Source: NIOZ-UU13 sp041862635 (GTDB lineage: Bacteria; Planctomycetota; Phycisphaerae; Sedimentisphaerales; Anaerobacaceae). Taken from it: DNA of 8,410 nucleotides. Below are positions 1 to 7,400 of the stretch, one piece after another. The notes beneath the pieces were generated by a model, which saw only the letters and a list, made by a program, of their open reading frames with translations, was not told the origin of the DNA and did no database searches. The position numbers and the translations under genes were made by a program. Within the stretch, counting starts at the first letter, position 1. The number at the start of each line of letters is the position of its first letter. The stretch is from assembly GCA_041862635.1 (NCBI GenBank), contig JBGVTO010000092.1:1-8410 (forward strand), written 5' to 3'.

Positions 1-1035
1 AAAGAGGACATCATCAAGTACCTGGTCGAGCCGCTGGAGGAGTACGGTTTCGTGATGGTTCAGAACGTCACGCCCGGCTATGCAAATCCGGTGACGCGCA
101 TGGTCGTAAATCCCTGGACGGTTGATAAGTTCACTGACCCGTTTGGAAATGTGCAAGACTACGGTTCCACCAAGGAAGGACTTGACGAGGGTCTGCGGCG
201 CGGTGTGTTCGAGATTCAAGCTCATCGGGTGTGGACACACATGAACTGGGACCTGGATTCACCGCCCGGGCCGTGGTGGGATGCGCCCATCGATGGAGAG
301 AGGGCACACTCGGATTGGTACCAGGAAACCTATGACGACCGCCGTGACAGACCCGTTCCCTCGAACGATATGCTTTTCCTCTACAAGGTTGGGCGAAACG
401 CAATAGAGAGACAATTTGGCGTGACTCCGCTGGCAGTGACTATCCGCCCCGGCACAAGCCTCGAACACGATACGGGGCGTCTGGCGGCCATCGCCGGCTA
501 CGGCGTCGGTCGATGGCACTATGTCGGTACCGACTACGCCATCCAGTTTAGTATCCGCCAGATGTGCCCGGAACATTTCTCTTGTCACGATTTGGATTTG
601 GTCGAAAGGACAGACTCAGAGTACACCAGCCTTATAAAGAACCTTCAGCAGGTACCAACGGCGGCCTTGCTTGCGGCGAAGGTAGTCGGAGAACGGCGCA
701 TCGACCTGAGAACCAGGGGCTGGATTGAGGCCAAGAAAGACAAGCGGTGGATGGGCTTTAACGAGTACTGCGCCTACCTCCATAGTCGGGTCGAAGTCGT
801 TCCAGCCAACGGGCTTCACGTTCGGTTCGATTACGATCCTCACTACTGCCGCCATTTTGCCGAGAATGCTTCCAAGTGGACTTTAGAGCTCTCCGACCGC
901 TACCTAAAGAAGCTCGGCACGAAGGTTTCTCTTTCCCTCGACGGCAAAGCGGAACGGCGGTCTCTCTCTGAACGGCAGACTATCACGATTCCGCCGGGCG
1001 TGGGGACTCGGAGCGCGCACCTTCGACCAGAGTAG
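1..1035 (+). CDS. Putative polysaccharide deacetylase-like protein, C-terminal part (5' end outside window)
   Basis: The frame is open from base 1, so the gene begins outside the window; 344 codons are visible, ending at TAG 1033-1035. The GTG at 52 is internal and not a credible start. The assignment rests on motif resemblance only. An E-I-Q-A-H stretch followed by W-T-H-M (about residues 71-81 of the visible part) resembles the histidine metal-binding motif of NodB-type deacetylases. It is followed by D-S-P-P-G-P-W-W, and I-R-P-G about 70 residues later resembles the family's R-P-x motif. The last 50 or so residues look like a small beta-rich domain. The aspartate motif expected near the N-terminus would lie upstream and cannot be seen. 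The two histidines are separated by four residues, whereas the usual spacing is three. If the fold is right, the protein would remove acetyl groups from a glycan. GC is about 57% by rough sampling, above the mid-40s of the downstream genes. Function is tentative; the reading frame is well supported. Confidence 0.55.
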   Translation, partial: KEDIIKYLVEPLEEYGFVMVQNVTPGYANPVTRMVVNPWTVDKFTDPFGNVQDYGSTKEGLDEGLRRGVFEIQAHRVWTHMNWDLDSPPGPWWDAPIDGERAHSDWYQETYDDRRDRPVPSNDMLFLYKVGRNAIERQFGVTPLAVTIRPGTSLEHDTGRLAAIAGYGVGRWHYVGTDYAIQFSIRQMCPEHFSCHDLDLVERTDSEYTSLIKNLQQVPTAALLAAKVVGERRIDLRTRGWIEAKKDKRWMGFNEYCAYLHSRVEVVPANGLHVRFDYDPHYCRHFAENASKWTLELSDRYLKKLGTKVSLSLDGKAERRSLSERQTITIPPGVGTRSAHLRPE

Positions 1036-1067
1036 CTTCCTCCTCCCCAATTTAGAACGAACGTCCT

Positions 1068-1083
1068 GCTACGACGTAGCTTT
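1068..1083 (+). terminator. Weak hairpin with short T tail after the first gene
   Basis: GCTAC (1068-1072) and GTAGC (1076-1080) can pair around a GAC loop, followed directly by TTT. The stem is only 5 bp and the T run only three bases, so this is at best a weak intrinsic terminator. It lies 32 bases past the stop of the upstream gene. An overlapping pair, ACGTC/GACGT (1061-1077), offers an alternative fold. Confidence 0.25.
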
Positions 1084-1160
1084 GCCGAGCCGAGTTGGCA
1101 AGTTGAAGGGCGGGTCATTGCAATCTGAGTTTGTTTCGGATGCTGTTTGGAGAAATGAAT

Positions 1161-1189
1161 TTGAAAGTATCTCCCAGGTGTATTAGAAT
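1161..1189 (+). promoter_or_regulatory. Sigma70-like promoter for the amidohydrolase gene
   Basis: TTGAAA (1161-1166; 5 of 6 against TTGACA) and TAGAAT (1184-1189; 5 of 6 against TATAAT) are separated by exactly 17 bases. Transcription would start near 1196-1198. The site lies inside the longest open frame, which begins with TTG at 1131. If it is the working promoter, translation must begin at ATG 1200 or later. A poorer alternative lies upstream: TTGGCA (1095-1100), an 18-base spacer, then TGCAAT (1119-1124). Confidence 0.5.
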
Positions 1190-1199
1190 CAATCGTGAG

Positions 1200-3062
1200 A
1201 TGCTGTTTAGTGATTATTTCCAGCGTAAAATGTCGCTTATGATGTTGAATCCATCGACCATCATAGTAATAGTGTCGTCTCTGCTTTTTGCTTTAAGCGG
1301 TTGTGGCGATTTGAACGGCAATCGAATTTGTGTGAGCGAACTGTCAAATCCTGAGCTTTCCGCCGAGAATCCTTCTACCCAAGAGGCGCTTGTTGATGTT
1401 TCACGTGGCGTTCCTCCAAAAGGAATCCCTTGGACTGCGGCCGATTTGGTGATTAGAAACGCTAAGGTTGTTACTATAGACAAAGACAATCCTCGTGCCG
1501 AGGCGGTAGCTTTCAAGGGTGAGATGATTATTGCCGTAACCTCAAATATGGATATAGAGAAGTATATCAAAGAAGGCTTTACGGAAATAATCGATGCACA
1601 GGGCAGACTTGTGGTTCCCGGTTTCAATGATGCGCATATTCATTTCGATTTCGTTGACTCTGACTATATTGACCTTCGTTACATTACAGAACCAAGTATA
1701 ATTACTAAGAAGGTTAAAGAGGCGGTTGCCAGAGCTAAGCCCGGCGAATTGATTCGTGGCGGTCATTGGGAGCATGAAATGTTTTCCAATAGGCAGTGGC
1801 CCACTAAGGAGCTTATCGACCCGGTGGCACCGAATAATCCAGTAGTATTATCCCGTGCTGATGGACATTCTGTTCTGGTCAACAGTTATGTCATTAGAAA
1901 TTCGGGGATTACTAAAGAAACTCCGGACCCTTTTGGCGGTGAGATACAGCGGGAGCTAATTACCGGAGAGCCCACCGGTATCTTTAAGGAAAAGGCCAAG
2001 GCATTATTGAAATATGGTGAAATAACCGTTCGTCGAACTCCCAAAGAGCAACAGGAGCGGCGTATGCGTGGATGGCGGGCTGCGTTTGAACTGGCCAGGA
2101 AAAATGGTGTCACATCGATACAACTGCCTCCAGGAGGAGACTTTGATGTATATCAAAAGTTTAAGGATATGGATAAACTTACGCTGCGGTTATATATCGG
2201 CGGCTCTTTGACAGCCGACAAACAAAAGCTAAAACGCTACGCTGAGCTGCAAAAGAAATATCCCAAGGACGGTAACTGGATAAGATTTGGCTATCTCAAG
2301 GGTTTTATAGACGGGACGCTCGGTTCGGGCACAGCCCTATTTTTTGAACCTTACGTCGATTCTCCCGAAAAGACCGGTCTGCCTCAGATGTCGCATGAAG
2401 AGCTGGAAAAGCTGGTAGTGACCGCTGACAAAGCGGGATTCCAGATAGGTATTCACGCCATTGGCGATAAGGCCAACCATTGGGTTCTCAATGCCTACGA
2501 AAAAGCGCAGCAGCTCAACGGCAAGCGGGATAGCCGTCATCGTATCGAACATGCCCAGGTACTTCACAATGACGACATCCCTCGGTTCGCTGCGCTGAGG
2601 GTAATCGCATCAATGCAGCCTACGCACTGCATAACTGATAAGCGTTTTGCCGAAAAACGAATCGGTTTAAAACGTTGTGAAGGGGCCTATGCCTGGCGGC
2701 GGCTTTTGGATGGAAGGGCGGCGGTAGCTTTTGGTACTGATTATCCCGTTGAGCCAATCAACCCGCTGGAGGGTTTGTATGCTGCGGTCACCCGAAAGGA
2801 CAGAGCGGGTGAACCCGGTAACGGATGGTTCCCGGACCAAAAGCTAAGTATGGAGGAAGCCATCGAGTTATACACACTCGGCTCAGCATATGCGGAATTC
2901 GTGGAAGATCGCAAAGGTATGATTAAAGAAGGTTATCTGGGCGACATAGTGATATTCAATAACGACCTGATGACCATACCGTATGACCAAATTATGTCTG
3001 CAAAGGTGGACTATACAATTGTAGGTGGAAAGGTTGTGTACAGACGAAAAGAGGCAAATTGA
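1200..3062 (+). CDS. YtcJ-type amidohydrolase, predicted lipoprotein
   Basis: A metal-dependent hydrolase of the amidohydrolase superfamily (Amidohydro_3/YtcJ-like), expected to cleave C-N bonds; the substrate is unknown. Numbered from ATG 1200 (620 aa): an export signal ends in lipobox L-S-G-C with Cys35, predicting a lipid-anchored protein outside the cytoplasm. D-L-V-I-R-N-A-K begins the N-terminal beta domain. G-F-N-D-A-H-I-H carries the HxH ligands (His146, His148). L-K-G-F-I-D-G holds the likely metal-bridging lysine (Lys367). I-H-A-I-G-D gives His419, R-I-E-H gives His451, and F-G-T-D-Y-P-V gives the catalytic Asp514. All expected ligands are present and the length is normal for the family. 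Start choice: the longest frame begins at TTG 1131, but the best promoter lies inside it. ATG 1200 keeps Arg-Lys in the signal n-region; ATG 1230 would give a tidier 25-residue signal without positive charge. None of these starts has a good ribosome binding site. The gene is probably monocistronic and not tied to the downstream pump. Family assignment is firm; start and substrate are uncertain. Confidence 0.9.
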   Translation: MLFSDYFQRKMSLMMLNPSTIIVIVSSLLFALSGCGDLNGNRICVSELSNPELSAENPSTQEALVDVSRGVPPKGIPWTAADLVIRNAKVVTIDKDNPRAEAVAFKGEMIIAVTSNMDIEKYIKEGFTEIIDAQGRLVVPGFNDAHIHFDFVDSDYIDLRYITEPSIITKKVKEAVARAKPGELIRGGHWEHEMFSNRQWPTKELIDPVAPNNPVVLSRADGHSVLVNSYVIRNSGITKETPDPFGGEIQRELITGEPTGIFKEKAKALLKYGEITVRRTPKEQQERRMRGWRAAFELARKNGVTSIQLPPGGDFDVYQKFKDMDKLTLRLYIGGSLTADKQKLKRYAELQKKYPKDGNWIRFGYLKGFIDGTLGSGTALFFEPYVDSPEKTGLPQMSHEELEKLVVTADKAGFQIGIHAIGDKANHWVLNAYEKAQQLNGKRDSRHRIEHAQVLHNDDIPRFAALRVIASMQPTHCITDKRFAEKRIGLKRCEGAYAWRRLLDGRAAVAFGTDYPVEPINPLEGLYAAVTRKDRAGEPGNGWFPDQKLSMEEAIELYTLGSAYAEFVEDRKGMIKEGYLGDIVIFNNDLMTIPYDQIMSAKVDYTIVGGKVVYRRKEAN

Positions 3063-3074
3063 TGTACAAATACC

Positions 3075-3106
3075 GCCAACCATCGTCCCGAGATGCAAAT
3101 GTTGGC
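3075..3106 (+). terminator. Possible hairpin terminator after the amidohydrolase gene
   Basis: GCCAAC-CATC (3075-3084) can pair with GATG (3092-3095) and GTTGGC (3101-3106) around a 7-base loop, giving a 10-bp stem interrupted by a 5-base bulge (CAAAT). The sequence after it is AT-rich but has no clean T run, so termination would be imperfect. It lies 13 to 44 bases past the stop codon, a fitting place for a 3' end. Confidence 0.3.
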
Positions 3107-3133
3107 TATTATCATAGTATTTAAAAAAAAGAA

Positions 3134-3162
3134 TTGAACCGCATAAAAAATTCTTGTATTAT
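3134..3162 (+). promoter_or_regulatory. Sigma70-like promoter for the efflux operon
   Basis: TTGAAC (3134-3139; 4 of 6) and TATTAT (3157-3162; 5 of 6) are separated by 17 bases. An A-rich run (3123-3130) just upstream could act as an UP element. Transcription would start near 3169, leaving a leader of about 74 bases before the adaptor gene. It is the best match in the spacer, and it separates the efflux genes from the amidohydrolase gene. Confidence 0.5.
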
Positions 3163-3185
3163 TCCTATTACGAATGAGGCTTATT

Positions 3186-3215
3186 TTGCCCGTAAGAAGC
3201 GATTTCGGATATATT
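3186..3215 (+). promoter_or_regulatory. Second, weaker promoter candidate for the efflux operon
   Basis: TTGCCC (3186-3191) and TATATT (3210-3215; 5 of 6) are 18 bases apart. Initiation would fall near 3222, about 20 bases before the start codon. The -10 element overlaps the first copy of the direct repeat at 3205-3214, so a protein bound to the repeat would block it. The -35 match is poor. Confidence 0.25.
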
Positions 3216-3240
3216 TTATAACACGTAATCTCGGATACAT
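3205..3240 (+). repeat. Pair of 10-bp direct repeats before the efflux operon, possible operator
   Basis: TCGGATATAT (3205-3214) and TCGGATACAT (3231-3240) differ at one position and start 26 bases apart. Extending each copy three bases to the left still gives 11 of 13 matches. The second copy ends two bases before the adaptor start codon; the first overlaps a candidate -10 element. CGTAA also occurs at 3191-3195 and 3224-3228 and, inverted, at 3168-3172. The placement suits a repressor site or a translational control element, but in AT-rich DNA chance similarity is possible. No regulator gene is present in the window. Confidence 0.35.
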
Positions 3241-3242
3241 AA

Positions 3243-4481
3243 ATGAAAAAGTTCTTTTCAGTTCTGCTTGTTCTTGTAGTTTTCGGGATGGTTGGCTGGC
3301 AAGCATATAAGCGAATCATTGCCTCTGCAGATAAGAAGGGCCTCAGCCGTTCGGCTGCCCCGGTGGCTATCGAGACCAAACCGATTCGCAAAGATGTAAT
3401 CAGGGATATTGGAATTTTTACCGGCTCTCTGCTACCAAAGTCACAGTTTATTGTCGCACCAAAGGTGGCCGGCTGGCTGAAAAAACTCTTAGTCAATATT
3501 GGTGATACGGTTCAACAAAATCAGGTGATAGCAATCTTGGATGACGAAGAATATACCCAAGAGGTGGAACAGGCCAGGGCCGAATTACAGGTCGCTAAAG
3601 CGAACGCCGAAAACTGTACCAGCGACCTTGACATCGCCAAACGTGAGTATGAAAGGGCAAAGGCGCTTCGTGAAAAAAAGATAGCCTCCGCTTCTGAATT
3701 GGATGAATCCGAGGCTGCGTTTAATGCCTGCCAGACAAGGCTCAAAGTCTCACTCGCTCAGGTGGCTCAAAAGGAAGCTGCTCTAAAAACTGCTGATGTT
3801 CGACTTTCCTATACCAAGGTTCAGGCGTTCTGGGAAGACGGCGACCAGACCAGAGTTGTTGGTGAAAGATTTGTGGACGAGGGAGCGCTGCTGCAGATGA
3901 ATGAGCCTATTGTTTCCATTCTCGAAAACAACCCATTGACCGCAGTGGTTTACGTCATCGAAAGGGACTATCAAAAAGTCAAGGTAGGTCAACAGTCTAT
4001 AGTCACTACCGACGCCTATCCCGACAAAACATTTACCGGCAGCGTTGTCCGCATAGCACCGCTTCTCAAAGAAAGCTCCCGTCAGGCCAGAGTTGAAATG
4101 GAAGTCCCAAATCCTGACCAGCTGCTCAAGCCGGGAATGTTTGTAAGGTCCCAAATCGAGTTTGCCAGGCATGATAACGCCACGATGGTTCCGTTCGCTG
4201 CTCTGGTCAGAAGAGAGGACACAGAAGGGATTTTTATTGCCGACATGAATAATCTCAAGGCTCGTTTTGTTCCCGTAACAACAGGTATCATAAACGGCGA
4301 ATTAGCTGAGGTAATAGAACCGAAAATTTCAGGTTTTGTGGTCACTTTGGGTAATCATCTTCTCGAAGATGGCTCAGATATTATACTACCCGAGAAGAAG
4401 GACTCGGAAAAGGTTCCTCAAAATATGGACATTAAATCTAATTCGGCTTCGGTCAATACCAGGTCAGGAGATTCGCGATGA
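3243..4481 (+). CDS. RND efflux periplasmic adaptor (membrane fusion protein, HlyD/AcrA family)
   Basis: The periplasmic linker of a tripartite pump, joining the inner-membrane permease to the outer-membrane channel. In its 412 aa, residues 1-22 (M-K-K then a hydrophobic run) form a signal anchor. There is no lipobox cysteine, so it should stay membrane-tethered rather than lipidated. A lipoyl half-motif lies at 70-101 (V-A-P-K-V-A-G-W ... N-I-G-D-T-V). An alpha-hairpin coiled coil rich in Ala, Glu, Lys and Arg spans about 104-185. The second lipoyl half is at 187-228 (V-G-E-R-F-V-D-E-G-A-L-L), a beta-barrel at about 230-307 (L-K-P-G-M-F-V-R at 295-302), and a membrane-proximal domain at 312-383. 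A polar tail of about 30 residues ends the protein. The second lipoyl half carries F-W-E-D-G-D-Q-T-R where most relatives have a shorter A-P-[FY]-x-G. ATG 3243 follows only a weak GGA (3233-3235). The stop overlaps the permease start by 4 bases (ATGA), so the two are translationally coupled. Length and domain order are normal. Confidence 0.93.
   Translation: MKKFFSVLLVLVVFGMVGWQAYKRIIASADKKGLSRSAAPVAIETKPIRKDVIRDIGIFTGSLLPKSQFIVAPKVAGWLKKLLVNIGDTVQQNQVIAILDDEEYTQEVEQARAELQVAKANAENCTSDLDIAKREYERAKALREKKIASASELDESEAAFNACQTRLKVSLAQVAQKEAALKTADVRLSYTKVQAFWEDGDQTRVVGERFVDEGALLQMNEPIVSILENNPLTAVVYVIERDYQKVKVGQQSIVTTDAYPDKTFTGSVVRIAPLLKESSRQARVEMEVPNPDQLLKPGMFVRSQIEFARHDNATMVPFAALVRREDTEGIFIADMNNLKARFVPVTTGIINGELAEVIEPKISGFVVTLGNHLLEDGSDIILPEKKDSEKVPQNMDIKSNSASVNTRSGDSR
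4466..4470 (+). promoter_or_regulatory. Ribosome binding site of the RND permease gene
   Basis: AGGAG, 7 bases before ATG 4478 and inside the 3' end of the adaptor gene. It is the clearest Shine-Dalgarno sequence at any start in the window and fixes the permease start. With the ATGA overlap it points to balanced, coupled translation of adaptor and permease. Confidence 0.7.
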
Positions 4482-7400
4482 GGATCTCACGCTTTGCTGT
4501 CCACCGCCCGATATTCACGGTTATGGTGGTTTTGATTGTAGTCCTCCTTGGCACTATCTCGCTATTAAGGCTTCCTATCGACCTTATGCCGGATATTTCA
4601 TACCCGACTCTCAGCATTTCCTGTGCTTACGAAAACGCCGGCCCTGAGGAAATTGAGGAGCTTATCACGCGTCCAATCGAAGAAGCCATGAGTGCTGTGC
4701 CTGGAGTGGATGAGGTAACCTCCGTTTCCGTCGAAGGCCAGGGCACCGTTCGGGTAACTTTCAGTTGGGGAACTGATCTTGACGCCGCAGCGAATGATAT
4801 CCGTGACCGTTTGGATCGGATTATCGATCATTTACCAGATGATTCCGACCGACCCACACTTCGAAAATTTGACCTTGCAAGCTTCCCAATATTAATTCTT
4901 GGTGCCTATAGTAACCTCGATCCCGTCCAGACCCGGCAGATTATCGAAGACCAAATAAAATATCGGCTCGAGCGTGTGCCCGGAGTGGCTGCCGTTGACA
5001 TATGGGGAGGCCTGGAGCGTGAGATTCATGTTAATCTCGACCCGGCCAAGATAAATGCGCTGGCCATACCGCTGGATGAGGTTATGGGGCATATACGCGC
5101 GGGAAACGTAAACATTCCGGCGGGCACCATCGAAAGGGGAAATCTGGAGGTTACTATCAGAACACCGGGCGAATATACCGACCTCACGCAGCTACAGGAC
5201 ACTGTAATAGCGATTCGGCAGGGTGTGCCCATTCAATTGAGGGAAATCGCTAATGTGGAGGATTCCTGGCAGAAGATTACAAGGATTGTCCGAGTCAACG
5301 GCATGCCGGGAATGCGGCTCTCCGTCAATAAACAATCAGGAAAAAATACCGTTGAGGTTGCACGTGGTGCACTTGAGGAGCTTGAACGCATCAATCGTGA
5401 TATACCGCAAATTAAAATAACACCTATTCTTGACACCTCCGATTATATCAAGCGCTCCATCAAAAATGTGGGCGCTTCTGCAATTTATGGAGGAATATTG
5501 GCTGTAATCGTGCTGCTTTTGTTTTTGCGCAACCTGCGAAGCACCATTGTTATTGCGACCGCAATTCCGGTCTCAATCATAGCAACTTTTGCCTTGTTGT
5601 ATTTCGGTAGTCTTACTCTCAATATAATGACACTTGGCGGATTGGCTCTTGGAATCGGCATGCTCGTTGATAATGCAATTGTCGTTCTCGAAAACGTCTT
5701 TCGAATGCGGGAATCTGGCGACTTATTGGAGCATGCCGCCGTCAATGGAACTGAAGAGGTCACAAATGCCATCATTGCAAGCACACTGACTACAATGGTT
5801 GTCTTTTTGCCGCTGGTCTTTATGAGAGGCATGTCCGGCGTGATGTTCAAACAGCTCTCAATCGTGGTCAGCTTCTCGCTTCTGTGCTCCCTTGTGGTAG
5901 CCTTGACGGTGGTGCCGATGCTCTCTGCACGTATTCTTCCTGCTTCTTCAAAAGATGCACAGTTTAGGCAAACGTTTGGAAGCAGAATATTCGAAATTAG
6001 TGCACGATTTTTCAAACGTCTGGAAGACAGCTATAAAAGGCTCCTTCACCTTGCTTTAGATAATCGCACCTTTGTTGTAATTGTCGCGGTTTTAGTTTTA
6101 GCTGCAAGTTTGATGCTTATTCCATACGTGGGTGTAGAGCTGATGCCCAGTACGGATGAAGGTGAGGTCCGGGTCGATGGCGAAATGCAGGTCGGCACTC
6201 GTTTGGATTTGATGGACGAAAAATTCTTATTCATCGAGGAAATCGTTAACGACGCTGTACCTGAAATTGAAAACGTAGTTACAAGTGTGGGTGGCTCCCG
6301 ATGGCGTGGAAGGGGTGGACATACGGGCGGTGTTCGTATCTCACTGAAGCCTCAGTCTCAGCGATCGAGGTCGAGTGAGCAAATTGCTGCTGAGCTGCGC
6401 CGCAAATTAAGCAACATACCGGGAATGATTATTCGATGCCGCGCCGGGCAGGGACTATTTATATTCCGTATAGGTACCTCTGGAGCTGACAGGATTCAGG
6501 TCGAAGTCCGTGGCCACGACTTGCAGATGGCAGACGTGTTAGCCGAACAGGTCAAAGATATTGTGGAATCAGCGGAAGGGATCACCGATGCCCGAGTCAG
6601 CCGTGAATTAGGAAGTCCTGAAGAGCTGATTTTCATAGACCGCCAGAAAGCCGCTGATATGAATCTGACTGTTTCTAAAATCGCAAATGCCCTTCAAACT
6701 ATCATCTCAGGTACAAGGGCCGGCTACTATCGTCAGGCTGGGGATGAATATACAATTCTTGTTAAGCTCAGAGAGGCTGAGAAAATGGACTTGAGAGATA
6801 TTCTTGACCTTACCCTTGTCAGCTCCAACGGCCAGCCAGTTGTCCTTAGAAATGTCGTAAATGTAGCTTCTCAAAGTGGTCCTGTAGTAATTGAACGAAA
6901 GGATCAGGAACGCATCGTTACCATCTCGGCTGACATCAGCGGAAGAGACATGGGTTCGGTTATCTCGGACATACGTGAACTGCTGCGAGGCATCCCTGTA
7001 CCGGCAGATTTTACTATCGCCTTCGGTGGTGATTATGAAGAGCAGCAGAAGTCATTTCGCGAACTCTTGCTCAGCTGCGTTCTGGCACTGGTGCTGGTTT
7101 ATATGGTGATGGCCTGCCAGTATGAGTCTTTACGCGACCCCTTCGTTGTGATGTTTTCGGTGCCGCTGGCCGCGATAGGAGTTATTCTGATGCTTTTCCT
7201 TACGGGTACAACTTTTAATGTTCAGTCTTTCATCGGTTGCATTATGCTGGGAGGAATTGTCGTCAACAATGCGATTCTTCTTGTTGACCATACCAACCTG
7301 CTGCGTCGCAAAGCTTCTATGCCGATTCGAGATGCTATCGAGGAAGCGGGCCGAAGACGCCTCCGGCCGATTCTTATGACAGCAATGACAACTATTACTG

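Noticed and set aside
131..855. Several minus-strand frames within the first gene
   Set aside because: The + strand frame is open from base 1 to 1035 with coherent deacetylase-like motifs; the opposite frames reflect high GC and show no motifs.
3011..3496. 161-codon minus-strand frame spanning the intergenic spacer and the adaptor start
   Set aside because: It runs antisense over the end of the amidohydrolase, the promoter region and the adaptor signal; no domain is recognisable and the + strand explains the region better.
1200..4481. A functional unit joining the amidohydrolase to the efflux pump
   Set aside because: They are 180 bases apart with a possible terminator and a separate promoter between them; co-orientation alone does not show a shared role.
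4336..4647. 103-codon + strand frame across the adaptor/permease junction
   Set aside because: It lies in a different frame over two clearly real genes whose families are recognisable; its translation shows no domain features.
5485..6015. 176-codon minus-strand frame opposite the permease membrane region
   Set aside because: A Ser/Thr/Lys/Arg-rich translation typical of the antisense of membrane-segment codons, with no start signal or family motif.
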